Source: Chloroflexota bacterium (lineage in GTDB: Bacteria > Chloroflexota > Dehalococcoidia > Lucifugimonadales > Lucifugimonadaceae). From it: 64,000 nucleotides of DNA. Below, one piece after another: positions 1 to 8,944 of this stretch. The notes under the pieces were generated by a model, which searched no databases, was not told the origin of the DNA, and saw nothing but the letters and a program-made list of their open reading frames with translations. The DNA lies in NCBI GenBank assembly GCA_002730555.1, contig PCAM01000002.1, forward strand, positions 84,768 through 148,767. The letters are read 5' to 3'. How positions within the stretch are numbered: position 1 is the first letter of the stretch; each line of letters begins with the position of its first letter. The position numbers were made by a program, and so were the translations under genes.

Positions 1-748
1 CTTCTTTGATCTCGGCAGCGGTCGTGATGGAGCGTGCGTCGCAGTTTGCAATCACCGGGACGGCAGGGTCGTGCCAGTCCAGCGAGTCGATGACTTCGAG
101 CAGGCCGGAGCGGGCGGGTTCCATAAGGCCGGAGTGGAATGCACCGTCCACGGGCAGCGGGACGCACTTGCGTGCGCCACGGGCGGCCGCAAGGTCGATC
201 GCCTTGGCAAGGGACATGTGATCACCGGAAACGATGATCTGCTCATCGGTGTTGATGTTTGAGATGTAGGTGCCGGTCTCGTTGCAGATCTCTTCGACGG
301 AGAGTTCGTCGATGCCAAGCAGTGCGGCCATGCCGCCGGGTCGCTCGTCACAGGCGTGCTGCATCAGGCGGCCACGCTCCACTACGAGCCTAGCGGTGTC
401 GGCGACGCTGAGTGCGCCTGCGACGTGGAGTGAACTGTATTCGCCGAGGCTGTGGCCAGCAACCATCGCGATATCCGGACAACTTCCATGCGCCTCTTCC
501 AGCGCCTTGTAGGCGGCGAGAGACACGGCCGTGATGGCCGGCTGGGCGTTCTCTGTCTTGGTCAGTTCTTCCTGGGGGCCATCGAACATGATCGACGTAA
601 GCGACCGTCCAAGGGTGTCATCTATCTCGTCAAAGACCGCTCTCGCGGCCACAGAACCGTCGTACAGATCCTTGCCCATCCCGACGGTTTGTGAACCCTG
701 GCCGGGGAAAAGGTAAGCAACCTTCTCGGTCTGTGAGGCTGGTGACAT
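1..748 (-). CDS. fabD: Malonyl-CoA:ACP transacylase FabD (3' end outside window)
   Basis: Transfers malonyl groups from CoA to acyl carrier protein, the entry step of fatty-acid elongation in the cytoplasm. I translated the reverse strand from the ATG at 748: the N-terminus contains YLFPGQGSQ, the nucleophile elbow GHSLGEYSS (catalytic Ser near residue 100), a GGMAALLG segment and the catalytic-His region PVDGAFHSGLM. The frame is open to base 1, so the C-terminal part (about 60 residues of a usual ~310) lies outside the window. It follows rpmF by 59 bp on the same strand. plsX and fabH, which often lie between rpmF and fabD, are absent here. Confidence 0.95.
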   Translation of the reverse strand, partial: MSPASQTEKVAYLFPGQGSQTVGMGKDLYDGSVAARAVFDEIDDTLGRSLTSIMFDGPQEELTKTENAQPAITAVSLAAYKALEEAHGSCPDIAMVAGHSLGEYSSLHVAGALSVADTARLVVERGRLMQHACDERPGGMAALLGIDELSVEEICNETGTYISNINTDEQIIVSGDHMSLAKAIDLAAARGARKCVPLPVDGAFHSGLMEPARSGLLEVIDSLDWHDPAVPVIANCDARSITTAAEIKE

Positions 749-807
749 CGGGTTTCTACTGCTCCTGCTTGTGCCGTTCAGGCAGATTCGCCTATTTGCC
801 GGGGGAC

Positions 808-1038
808 CTAGTGGTTGTGCCCGGCGTGGTCGTCGGTTTCTGCGACCTCAACCCCCGGCTCTCGCACGTCCACGACGGATCGGCCCTTGTAAAAGCCACA
901 CGTCGGGCAGACCCGGTGTGGAAGCTTGACGGATCTGCACTGCTGGCAGACCGAAAGGGCGCCCCGAGACAGGAAGTGATGGGCGGCGCGTCCGCCCTTG
1001 CGAGCACGGGAATGTTTTTTCTTTGGAAGTGGGGCCAT
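808..1038 (-). CDS. rpmF: 50S ribosomal protein L32
   Basis: Structural protein of the large ribosomal subunit, 76 aa. The start is the ATG at 1038, giving MAPLPKKKHSRARKG, the typical basic L32 N-terminus. A longer reading from 1113 only adds non-homologous residues. A four-cysteine zinc ribbon is visible (CQQCRSVKLPHRVCPTC), followed by GFYKGRSVVD. The acidic and His-rich tail (ETDDHAGHNH) is an extension beyond the usual ~60 aa. It lies between yceD and fabD, the classic yceD-rpmF-lipid gene order. Confidence 0.95.
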   Translation of the reverse strand: MAPLPKKKHSRARKGGRAAHHFLSRGALSVCQQCRSVKLPHRVCPTCGFYKGRSVVDVREPGVEVAETDDHAGHNH

Positions 1039-1154
1039 TTTACGGGTTCTCCAATTGACCGAACCGAAATGAGAGTCTCGTCTCACCCATTCCGAAGCGC
1101 AAGGTAGATGCACAGCGAAGTTGGTTTGGTACGGCGTTGTTAACGTTTTGGGTT

Positions 1155-1685
1155 TTAGTTCTTGAACTCAAGTAGGGCTGCGAGACGAGGATCGATCATC
1201 TCGATATCGCACGCGCAGGGGTTGGTGTTTTTGTTCGTCCCACATTCCGGGCAGATACCGGCGCAATGCGGTCGACACAGGGGTACCATCGGCGTTTCCG
1301 AGATCAAACCCTGCCTGATCGCTTCTGACGTATCGAGGTCGTTGGCTTCATCTACCCAGAATTCCGGGATTTCTTCTTCCCCTATGACCTCCTGCCGCAA
1401 AAGTGATGATCCGGCGCCAAGGTCGCCGTTGAGGGGGAAGTATTCGTCCTCGACTACGGTGTGAAGAACTGTGATCGCAGAGTCCAGGCAACGAGAGCAC
1501 TCATTGACGCCCACGCCGGTGACTTCGCTACGCAGAAAGATCCCCCGATCGGTGCGGGTAAGTTTGACGTCTCCTGATATCCCATGGAAGTCGCCGTCTT
1601 CATGACTGATGGACTCGTCCTCGATCGAATAGACGCGAGAGGCTCCGAGTTCTCCGGAGAGGAGTGCCGTGACGTTATAGATCAT
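1155..1685 (-). CDS. yceD: YceD/DUF177 family protein
   Basis: Small cytoplasmic protein (176 aa) of the YceD/DUF177 family, which is linked to large-subunit rRNA and ribosome maturation and is almost always encoded just upstream of rpmF, as here. The sequence shows a central CSRCLD motif and a C-terminal cysteine cluster (CRPHCAGICPECG) with a further Cys pair (CAC), consistent with the zinc-binding variant. The start is the ATG at 1685. The 116-bp gap to rpmF suggests one transcript continuing to fabD. The exact biochemical role is not established for this lineage. Confidence 0.88.
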   Translation of the reverse strand: MIYNVTALLSGELGASRVYSIEDESISHEDGDFHGISGDVKLTRTDRGIFLRSEVTGVGVNECSRCLDSAITVLHTVVEDEYFPLNGDLGAGSSLLRQEVIGEEEIPEFWVDEANDLDTSEAIRQGLISETPMVPLCRPHCAGICPECGTNKNTNPCACDIEMIDPRLAALLEFKN

Positions 1686-1783
1686 GGGATTGGTAGGTGC
1701 GGATCCCGGGGCGAACCCCGGCTCACTGCCCCCTGTTTGTCGGGGCGATACGAGTGTTGCGGCGCAGCGTGCGCGCGATCACT

Positions 1784-1811
1784 ACAAACGTTGACTCACA
1801 AACGTTGACTC
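1784..1811. repeat. Two tandem copies of a 14-bp unit
   Basis: The 14-bp unit acaaacgttgactc occurs twice head to tail (1784-1797 and 1798-1811), about 100 bp upstream of yceD within a 286-bp non-coding stretch (1686-1971). The unit contains AACGTT and TTGACT. It could be a regulator-binding direct repeat or a simple duplication. Nothing else is recognisable in the gap apart from a C/G-rich partly palindromic stretch at 1705-1745. Confidence 0.5.
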
Positions 1812-1971
1812 AAATTACCCGGGAAATTATCGCGCTGCCTCCGCGCGGGCGCAAGAATCCCAAATGTTCAGAGGGTTTGGCGTTGGTGTGAATACAGACG
1901 GGACTGTGGTTAGCACCGGTCAGACAGAGTCACATGTCCCAGGATTGCCCGCCGATTACCCCCGGAAGCGG

Positions 1972-3123
1972 TCAGGCGTTGGCCCCATCGATCAGCGCTC
2001 TTGAGATGACCAGGCGTTGGATCTCGGACGTTCCTTCGTATATCTCGGTCACCCGTTGGTCACGGTAGATACGTTCGACTACGGACGGCTGGAAGTAGCC
2101 GGTGCCGCCGTGGACCTGGAGCGCCTTGTGGGCGACCCGACCGGCGGATTCGGAAGCGTACAGCTTCGCCATCGCCGATTCGACCCCGTGCGGCAGGCCT
2201 ACATCCACCAGCGCCGCCGCCCGGTATGTCATGAGTCGGGCTGCGTCGACCTCGGTCGCCATATCGGCGAGCATGAAGGCCACGGCCTGTTTGTCAAAGA
2301 TCGGTCCACCAAAGGCCACGCGCTGCGTAGCGTAAGAGGTCGCAGCGTCCAGCGCGCCGCGCGCCAGCCCGATGCACTGCGCAGCTATAGAGACGCGACT
2401 TGAGTCCAACGTCTTCAGGGCGATGGAGTAGCCCTGCCCTTCAGCGCCGAGACGGTTAGCGACCGGCACGCGGCAGTCGTCGAACACCAGTTCAGCCGTT
2501 GAGGAACCGCGCATGCCCATCTTCCCGTGCTGTGGAACGATGGAGAACCCGGGCGTGTCCCTCTCAATAACGAGCGCGCTGATCCCTTTATATCTCAAGG
2601 CTTTATCGTGGGTGACGAAGACAACGAATACGTCCGCCGCTTCCGAGTTGGTGATGAAGTGCTTCGTCCCGTTAACGACATAGTCGTCGCCGTCCTGGAC
2701 CGCGGTCGTGGACAACATCAGGGCGTCCGAGCCCGTGCCCGGCTCAGTCAGGGCGAATGCGCCGATGCGCTTTCCCGCCGCCATATCCGGGATCCAGCGG
2801 CGCAGCTGGTCGTCTTCCCCGTTTTTGGCGATGGTCTGCGCCGAGAGCGATATGTGCGTGGCGAAAACGGTGCTGGTGGAGCCACAAACCGCGCCTAACT
2901 CTTCCAGCACGACCATCAGGTCTCGGTAGCCACCGCCGCCGCCACCGGCCTCCTCTGCGATGCTCAGTCCAAGCAGCCCGAGCTCCGCAAGCCCCTCCAT
3001 CTGCCGCTTCGGGAACGCCTCTTCGTTGTCCACTTCGGCGGCGTACGGCGCCACTTCGCTCGCAGCGAACTCGGCCACGGTGCTCTTTAAGAGTTCCTGC
3101 TGTTCCGTGTAGAAGGGTTGCAT
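1972..3123 (-). CDS. Acyl-CoA dehydrogenase
   Basis: FAD enzyme (383 aa, usual length) that introduces the alpha,beta double bond into an acyl-CoA and passes electrons to ETF. Visible marks: the N-terminal helical domain (FYTEQQELLKSTVAEFA), the FAD/substrate motif ALTEPGTGSD near residue 125, the GTKHFITN segment near 152, and the C-terminal catalytic-base motif IYEGTSEIQ with Glu at about residue 363. This placement fits short/medium-chain or isobutyryl/butyryl-type enzymes rather than isovaleryl- or long-chain types. The chain length is not determinable here. It stands alone on the minus strand, so its partner genes are elsewhere. Confidence 0.93.
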   Translation of the reverse strand: MQPFYTEQQELLKSTVAEFAASEVAPYAAEVDNEEAFPKRQMEGLAELGLLGLSIAEEAGGGGGGYRDLMVVLEELGAVCGSTSTVFATHISLSAQTIAKNGEDDQLRRWIPDMAAGKRIGAFALTEPGTGSDALMLSTTAVQDGDDYVVNGTKHFITNSEAADVFVVFVTHDKALRYKGISALVIERDTPGFSIVPQHGKMGMRGSSTAELVFDDCRVPVANRLGAEGQGYSIALKTLDSSRVSIAAQCIGLARGALDAATSYATQRVAFGGPIFDKQAVAFMLADMATEVDAARLMTYRAAALVDVGLPHGVESAMAKLYASESAGRVAHKALQVHGGTGYFQPSVVERIYRDQRVTEIYEGTSEIQRLVISRALIDGANA

Positions 3124-3609
3124 TCGTGTCTAATGCCTCAATTCTCGTACTTAGCCGATCGCCATCGGAACTGCGCTGCGGATGTAGTTGCAACACCGAT
3201 AATTGGAAGTCGAATCGCGGCACTATACGCTCCAGAGAATTGATGGGAAGTGAACGAAGAGGCCGGTAATGTGCCGAGAGCCAGACCCGTTGGGATTTGG
3301 ACGATCCGGAAACTTGAGTACTTACGAAACTATTTAGCCGCGTTTCCAACCGCCACTACCCGGGCTCCCCTTTAATCGTGACGTCTGAACACCCGAAGAT
3401 CAATCGGCTGTCATTCGTAGATCTCGATCCCGATTGGGTAAGGGATCTTCGAGATCAGTGTGTGTCCGAAGAAGTCTCGTTTTCTTCAACCAATGGGGCG
3501 GATTACGGAGTAAATCCCACAGTCACCTTCTGGATGGGCAACACCGGGATCAGATGCCGTCCACTGTGGAAGTTGTATCCGCCGCTATCTCCTGACTCTG
3601 GGTCTGTCT
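3124..3609. other. Intergenic region without a recognisable gene
   Basis: 486 bp between the acyl-CoA dehydrogenase start and the PIG-L deacetylase stop, both on the minus strand. The only open frame of note (GTG at 3378 to 3617, plus strand, 79 codons) has no recognisable motif, lacks a clear ribosome-binding site and overlaps the end of the deacetylase gene. I do not call it. The promoter of the acyl-CoA dehydrogenase should lie in the part just above 3123. Confidence 0.5.
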
Positions 3610-4302
3610 CTATCTGAACATCTCGATCTTCATGAACGACTCGGCGAGCTCCATCCCCTGCTTTTCACCCGTCTCGGAAAGCCGTTTGCGAGAGCGTTCA
3701 TCGCGCTCCTCGCTCCGGGGGCCGACCTGGCTGAAGTGGGAGTGCAGGGCGTTCTGGCGCGTTTCAAAGTAATCCGTCACGTCCACGTAGGTGTTCGGTT
3801 CTTGGGGCCTAAAGAGCCAGATCTCCTCGATCTTGTGCGGCTCCAGCCCCCCTTCAAGGTGTTCCGGGAACGCCAAGTGGTCCCTCGAGTACGGGAATAC
3901 GGCGTCCAAGGTCACCCGGCCCGAGTAGTAGTGGTCACGGTGGCGGATGTAGGGCCGTCCGGGGTCGATGCACATGAGCAGGTCCGGCTTGTGTTTGCGT
4001 ATCGCCCAGACGATCCGTTCCCGAAACTCGTCCGTATCTTCAAGGGCCTGATCCGGAAATCTGAGGAACTCGACCCCGGCAAGGCCGTAAACGCGAGCGG
4101 CTTCAAGCGTTTCTTTCTCCCTCAGCTTTGCGAGATCGGCCGGTTTCACGGATCGGTCGCTGGTTCCTTTGTCGCCGTTTGTGCAGACGACGAGGATCAC
4201 TTTCTTGCCCTCTGCGCACCATTTGGCGATCGTCCCGCCGGCGGCTGACTCGGAGTCGTCCGGGTGCGGCGTGACCACCATTATCGATTCGGGCTCGGTC
4301 AT
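3610..4302 (-). CDS. PIG-L (LmbE) family deacetylase
   Basis: Zinc-dependent N-deacetylase of the LmbE/PIG-L family (230 aa), which removes acetyl groups from N-acetylglucosamine-type substrates. The zinc-binding motif PHPDDSE is at residues 12-18 with the usual GGTIAKW next to it, and a second metal-region motif RHRDH lies near residue 117. The family also includes thiol-biosynthesis enzymes (MshB, BshB), so the substrate is open. It is divergent from ruvC, with 245 bp between the starts that must hold both promoters. Confidence 0.9.
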   Translation of the reverse strand: MTEPESIMVVTPHPDDSESAAGGTIAKWCAEGKKVILVVCTNGDKGTSDRSVKPADLAKLREKETLEAARVYGLAGVEFLRFPDQALEDTDEFRERIVWAIRKHKPDLLMCIDPGRPYIRHRDHYYSGRVTLDAVFPYSRDHLAFPEHLEGGLEPHKIEEIWLFRPQEPNTYVDVTDYFETRQNALHSHFSQVGPRSEERDERSRKRLSETGEKQGMELAESFMKIEMFR

Positions 4303-4547
4303 GTTTCCTCTTCTGCTATTCGAAGATTGCGGGACTACGTCGGGTGGCCGGGATCTCTCAAGACACTGGTAATCCCTGGCAAGATAACGGCCCGCCTATC
4401 TTGTTCCGGGGAGATTCTAGCGCTCCGTAACGGAGGCTGGGCGACGCAGGCGCGTTGACACCTGCCGCGGGCAAACAGGACTATAGCCATGTATGCCGCG
4501 TTTGCGGCGTTCCTTGACTCCGACCCAACGCTCCAGGCACCCCATGT

Positions 4548-5039
4548 ATGCGAATCATCGGCGTAGACCCCGGGCTTGTTAACACCGGATACGGCGTTAT
4601 CGACGTGAACGGGCGTGCCCATGTGGCCGTCGAAGGTGGGGTGTCCAAAACGAAGGCCTCCGATGCGCTGGAGTTCAGGCTGGCGGCGATCTATCGTGAC
4701 ATCAAAGAGGTGATCGAAGAGCACAGGCCAAACGCCATGGCGGTCGAGGACCTCCATTCGCGCTACCGCAATCTGAAGACGGCGATCATCATGGGGCATG
4801 CGCGCGGTGTTGTCGTGCTCGCTGCGGGTGAGGCCGGCATCCCGGTATTTCACTACCAGCCGACCCAGGCGAAGAACCTTGTCACCGGCTCCGGGCGGGC
4901 GGACAAGGAGCAGGTCCAGCGGGCGGTGGCCGTCCACCTGCGGCTGCCGGGACTCAACAACGAACATGTTGCGGATGCGTTCTCCATCGCCATCTGCCAT
5001 GCCATGATGTCAGATAGTCCGGTGGCGAAAGCGATTTGA
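4548..5039 (+). CDS. ruvC: Crossover junction endodeoxyribonuclease RuvC
   Basis: Holliday-junction resolvase of homologous recombination (163 aa), which works with the RuvAB motor. The N-terminus reads GVDPGLVNTGYG with catalytic Asp7. The second acidic ligand is in AVEDLHSRYRN (Glu67). The C-terminal metal motif reads EHVADAF, giving His140 and Asp143. The His in place of the E. coli Asp138 matches the Thermus thermophilus RuvC arrangement (D, E, H, D), so the enzyme should be active. It is the first gene of ruvC-ruvA-ruvB on the plus strand. Confidence 0.95.
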   Translation: MRIIGVDPGLVNTGYGVIDVNGRAHVAVEGGVSKTKASDALEFRLAAIYRDIKEVIEEHRPNAMAVEDLHSRYRNLKTAIIMGHARGVVVLAAGEAGIPVFHYQPTQAKNLVTGSGRADKEQVQRAVAVHLRLPGLNNEHVADAFSIAICHAMMSDSPVAKAI

Positions 5040-5103
5040 CCGGAGTCCGTCCAAATGCCGGGTTCTATTTGGTAACGGGTGTCGAAACAGCGGGGCCAGA
5101 GAT

Positions 5104-5790
5104 TTGATCAGCTACATCGAGGGCAAAGTCCATCGTTTTGACAGGTCCGCCGAAACCGTCGTGATCAACGCCGGAGGGGTTGGCTACCAGATAGTGGTGC
5201 CGCAGTTCGTGATGAGTGCGCTGTCCGCCCGGCCGGTGAACCTGGGTGATGAACTGGCGCTCGAGGTGTACTACCACGTGACGGACCGGCAGCCGAAGCC
5301 GGTCCTCGTAGGGTTCCAGCGCGGGCACGAGCGTGCCTTTTTCGAGCAGTTGATACAGGTGGAAGGGCTGGGGCCCGTTCGCGCTGCGAAGGCCATGATC
5401 TTTTCTGTATCGACCATCGCCCAGGCGATAGAGGCGGAAGATGTGCGCGTCCTGCAGCGGATGCCGGGCATCGGTGCCCGGGCGGCGCAGAAGATGATCG
5501 CGACCCTCAAGGGGAAGGTGATCGAGACCGCCATGCTCCGAGATGAGGGCTACCACGATGCGCAAGCCGGGCCGACGGTCGGCGCGGGGACGGGCCGGGA
5601 CGAGGCGATAGAGGTGCTTGTAAATCTGGGCTACCGGCAGCCGGAGGCGGAGCACGACGTGGATGAGGCGCTTATGGCCAACCCGGAACTGGCCGGGGCG
5701 CCTGAGGAGCTGATACGAGAGATATTCAAGGTGCAGGCCGTAGCGGGCCAGGGGCGTGATGGCGCCCGAGGGGTGAGAAGCCCTGGCTAG
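5104..5790 (+). CDS. ruvA: Holliday junction DNA helicase subunit RuvA
   Basis: Junction-binding tetramer subunit that loads RuvB. The start is TTG at 5104, chosen because it yields MISYIEGKV, the conserved RuvA N-terminus. The OB-fold domain (to ~residue 65) is followed by helix-hairpin-helix segments (VEGLGPVRAAKAM and MPGIGARAAQKMIATLKGK). The C-terminal domain III (DEAIEVLVNLGY) contacts RuvB. At 228 aa it is slightly longer than the usual ~200, the excess being the linker and a glycine/arginine-rich tail. It lies 64 bp after ruvC. Confidence 0.95.
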   Translation: MISYIEGKVHRFDRSAETVVINAGGVGYQIVVPQFVMSALSARPVNLGDELALEVYYHVTDRQPKPVLVGFQRGHERAFFEQLIQVEGLGPVRAAKAMIFSVSTIAQAIEAEDVRVLQRMPGIGARAAQKMIATLKGKVIETAMLRDEGYHDAQAGPTVGAGTGRDEAIEVLVNLGYRQPEAEHDVDEALMANPELAGAPEELIREIFKVQAVAGQGRDGARGVRSPG

Positions 5791-5866
5791 AGAAAAGGTC
5801 ACCCTGGGCGGAGATAACGACCCCGGTGACGAGACCAACGAGGCTCTGGACGCCGAGCTGAGGCTG

Positions 5867-6880
5867 GTGGCCGGGGAACGCGCTGCGTCCGAAGATCAGG
5901 CGATTCTCCAGCTGCGGCCGCGTGACTTTACCGAGTACGTGGGCCAGCAGAATCTGATGCACAGCCTCAAGATCGCCGTGACCGCAGCGGTGAACCGGGG
6001 CGAGCCGGTCGATCACGTCCTGTTCCACGGGCCGCCAGGCCTTGGCAAGACCACCCTCGCCCACATCATCGCCCGTGAGATGAATGTCCGGCTTGAGCAC
6101 ACCTCTGGCCCTGCGCTTGAGCGGCCGGCAGACATGGTGGGGCTGCTGTCCAATCTTGAGTCCGGGGCGGTCCTGTTTATCGACGAGATCCACCGGCTTT
6201 CCAGCGCCGTCGAGGAGTATCTGTACTCGGCGATGGAGGACTACAGGGTCGATTTCGTGACGGGCGCGGGCGCTTACGCAAAGACGCTCAGCTTTCCCCT
6301 GCAGCCATTCACGCTGGTGGGAGCGACGACACGGGCCGGACTCCTGAGCTCGCCGCTCCGGGACCGATTTGGCATGGTCTATCACATGGAGTATTACTCG
6401 GACGACGAGTTGACTTCCGTCGTCACGAGATCGTCCGGGATCCTGGGCGTGGAGGCGGATCTTGAGGGCTCCGCCGAGATCGCACGGCGGTCACGCGGGA
6501 CGCCCCGTGTGGCGAACCGGCTGCTGCGGCGCGTGCGGGACTTCGCACAGGTGGAGGGGGATGGTCATCTCAACCGGGAGATCGCCGCCACCGCGCTGGA
6601 CATGGAGGGTGTCGACGAACTAGGGCTGGATCGGCTGGATCGGTTGTATTTGACGACGCTTGCCCACCAGTATCGGGGCGGACCGGCCGGGATCGCGGCC
6701 ATCGCGGCCACGGTAAACGAGGAGCCCCAGACGTTGGAGGACGTGGTCGAGCCGTTCCTGCTTAAGCTGGGGTTCGTTATCCGGACACCCGGGGGGCGTC
6801 GAGTTACGCCCGAAGGGATGCGGCACGCCAGCGCGGTGATTGGGGGGGGACATGGGTCGTCGCAGGGAACTTTGCTGTAG
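5867..6880 (+). CDS. ruvB: Holliday junction DNA helicase subunit RuvB
   Basis: AAA+ ATPase motor for branch migration (337 aa, usual length). Walker A is HGPPGLGKTTLAH, Walker B is VLFIDEIHRLSS, followed by GATTRAGLLSSPLRDRFG (arginine-finger region) and a C-terminal winged helix (GFVIRTPGGRRVTPEG). The GTG at 5867 gives a normal N-terminus (AILQLRPRDFTEYVGQ). The frame is open upstream to 5777 but has no ATG, GTG or TTG there. The distance from the ruvA stop is 76 bp. It is convergent with the ABC genes that follow. Confidence 0.95.
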   Translation: MAGERAASEDQAILQLRPRDFTEYVGQQNLMHSLKIAVTAAVNRGEPVDHVLFHGPPGLGKTTLAHIIAREMNVRLEHTSGPALERPADMVGLLSNLESGAVLFIDEIHRLSSAVEEYLYSAMEDYRVDFVTGAGAYAKTLSFPLQPFTLVGATTRAGLLSSPLRDRFGMVYHMEYYSDDELTSVVTRSSGILGVEADLEGSAEIARRSRGTPRVANRLLRRVRDFAQVEGDGHLNREIAATALDMEGVDELGLDRLDRLYLTTLAHQYRGGPAGIAAIAATVNEEPQTLEDVVEPFLLKLGFVIRTPGGRRVTPEGMRHASAVIGGGHGSSQGTLL

Positions 6881-6934
6881 CGACCAGACGGCCTTCGGGC
6901 GTCTATCCGGGAGGACTTCCCTCTCATCCTGCAT

Positions 6935-6955
6935 CTTCTCCCGCTGGGAGACGGG
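6935..6955. repeat. Short copy of the CTCCCGCTGGGAG dispersed palindrome (family A)
   Basis: The stretch cttctcccgctgggagacgg lies between the convergent ruvB and ABC-exporter genes. It matches the core stem of the repeat seen again at 18323, 37801, 39219, 47478 and 48322. Here only the stem half is present. It may act as a weak terminator hairpin, but no T-run follows. Confidence 0.5.
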
Positions 6956-7036
6956 AATCAATGCCGTGTACGCCCTCAATGGGCGGGGCAAGCACCACCC
7001 CTCCGAGTGTGACCGCAATAATCGGGTCTGTGACCC

Positions 7037-8944
7037 TCAGCGGCTGGACTCGCCTACCACTAAGGCTGCGACTTCTTGGATGACGTCTTCCGGGATGTCG
7101 TCGAACGACGAGTAGTTGAGCGAGTAGAGCTTGAAGTACAGGCCCTTTTCGGCCATCAACTCATCGTGGTTGCCGATCTCGACGATCCGTCCGTCCTGCA
7201 GGACGATGATCCTGTCCGCGCCGCGGATGGTCGCCAGGCGGTGGGCGATCATTACGCCGGTCCTGCCTTCAAGCAACCTGGCGAGCGCTTTCTGGATCAT
7301 CAGCTCCGTGTAGCTGTCGATGCTGGCGGTCGCTTCATCCAGTACGAGGATTTCAGTATCCGCCACGATCGCCCGTGCGAAGCTGATGAGCTGGCGCTGG
7401 CCGATCGACAGGTTGGAGCCACGCTCCTCGAGGATCGTGTCGTAGCCGTCCGGCAGCTTCTCGATGAAGTCATGCGCGCCAACCGTTTTGGCGGCTTCTA
7501 TGATCCCCTCCCGGGTCGCTCCCGGGGTGTTGTACTGGATGTTGTCGTGTACCGACTCTGAGAAGAGGAACGGCTCCTGGAGGACCATCCCGACGTGGTG
7601 TCCGAGCGTTTCCTGTGTGATGTCACGGACGTCATGTTCGCCGACTATTACGGCGCCTTTCTGGACGTCGTAAAAACGGTGGATGAGGGCCGTGATGCTC
7701 GTCTTACCAGAACCTGTCGGCCCCACGAGCGCAACGACCTCTCCCGGCTGCACCTTAAACGACACGTCATGAAGAACCGGGTGGTCCGGGTTGTATCCGA
7801 AAGTCACGTTGTCGAACTCGATCGAACCGTCGATCTTGTCAAGATCCTCCGCGTCGTCTTTATCCTCGACTTCGGTCGGGATATCCAACAGTTCAAAAAT
7901 GCGCTCGCCGGCGGCCATGGCGCGTTGGAGCACGTTGTAGTGCATCGTCAGGTTGCGGATGGGGTCGAAGAACTGCCGCACGAGCATTAGGAAGGCGATC
8001 ATCGTACCGATACTCATGTCGCCGTCGAGAACGAACAGGCCTCCGACCACGATGACGATCGCCCATGCGACGCCGGTCAGAAGCTCTACCACCGGCATCA
8101 GGATTGCGCTGAACTGGGCAGCCATCTTTGCGGCCCGGAGGTTGTTCGAAGTCAGTCCCTCGTACCGGGCGAGGTTCACCGGCTCACGGCGCATGCCCTG
8201 GACGACGCGTACGCCGTTCACGTTCTGACCCAGCGCGCCGTTACATATGGACTGCGTCACCCGTGCGTAAAGGAAGCGTTTACGGGCACGTGGCAGCCAT
8301 ACGAGCCGCAGCCCCATCATGATCGGGATCACGGTGAGGACCAGAAGCGCGAGCCGCACGTCCAGGAACAGGAGTACGGCGATAATCCCGATCAGTATCG
8401 CGATATCTCCGAGCGCCTGGACCATCGTCTCCATGAACTCCTGGAGAGCGCCCGTATCGCCCTGCGTCCGGGACATTACCGCCCCAACCTCTGTCTTGTC
8501 CGAGAAGGACAGCCCGACGCGCTGCAGGTGATGGAACATGGCGCGGCGGATGTCGAACAGCATGGCGTTCGACATGTGACCCACAACCACCTGCTGCGTG
8601 TGGTTGGAGACCCAGTTGACGATCGCGACGGTCAGCAAGATCCCGGTCACCCACGCCAGTTCGGTCCGTCCCGCGCCGACATCTAGCGCGTTGTCCACGG
8701 CGCGCTGGACGACCAGCGGAACGGCGAGCGTTGAGATGCTGAAAGCCAGGACGGCGATCAGACCGATTACTACTTTCTTCTTGTACGGCGCCACGAATCC
8801 GAGGAAGCGCTTGAACACCTCTCCGTCAAACGAGGGTCCAAATACGTCATCCATGTCCAGGTATTGACCTGGTGGGAGGCGCTTCCCCTCGCCCATGAGG
8901 GTGGATTTGCGCTGTCCCTTTCCGGAGCTGAAGTCAGAGGCCAT
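7037..8944 (-). CDS. ABC exporter half-transporter, catalytically competent subunit
   Basis: Type IV (MsbA/LmrA-like) ABC exporter half (635 aa) with an N-terminal six-helix transmembrane domain (residues ~50-340) and an ATPase domain. Walker A GPTGSGKT (408-415), Walker B ILVLDEA with the catalytic Glu at ~537, and the H-loop IAHRLAT are intact. The signature motif, however, is LSIGQ (512-516) rather than LSGGQ. Its partner gene overlaps it by one base (TGATG), so they are translationally coupled. With the partner's altered Walker B this fits a heterodimeric exporter with one degenerate site. The substrate is unknown; multidrug or lipid are typical. Confidence 0.92.
   Translation of the reverse strand: MASDFSSGKGQRKSTLMGEGKRLPPGQYLDMDDVFGPSFDGEVFKRFLGFVAPYKKKVVIGLIAVLAFSISTLAVPLVVQRAVDNALDVGAGRTELAWVTGILLTVAIVNWVSNHTQQVVVGHMSNAMLFDIRRAMFHHLQRVGLSFSDKTEVGAVMSRTQGDTGALQEFMETMVQALGDIAILIGIIAVLLFLDVRLALLVLTVIPIMMGLRLVWLPRARKRFLYARVTQSICNGALGQNVNGVRVVQGMRREPVNLARYEGLTSNNLRAAKMAAQFSAILMPVVELLTGVAWAIVIVVGGLFVLDGDMSIGTMIAFLMLVRQFFDPIRNLTMHYNVLQRAMAAGERIFELLDIPTEVEDKDDAEDLDKIDGSIEFDNVTFGYNPDHPVLHDVSFKVQPGEVVALVGPTGSGKTSITALIHRFYDVQKGAVIVGEHDVRDITQETLGHHVGMVLQEPFLFSESVHDNIQYNTPGATREGIIEAAKTVGAHDFIEKLPDGYDTILEERGSNLSIGQRQLISFARAIVADTEILVLDEATASIDSYTELMIQKALARLLEGRTGVMIAHRLATIRGADRIIVLQDGRIVEIGNHDELMAEKGLYFKLYSLNYSSFDDIPEDVIQEVAALVVGESSR

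Noticed and set aside
3378..3617. 79-codon plus-strand open frame
   Set aside because: GTG start without a ribosome-binding site, no recognisable motif, overlaps the end of the PIG-L gene; treated as non-coding.
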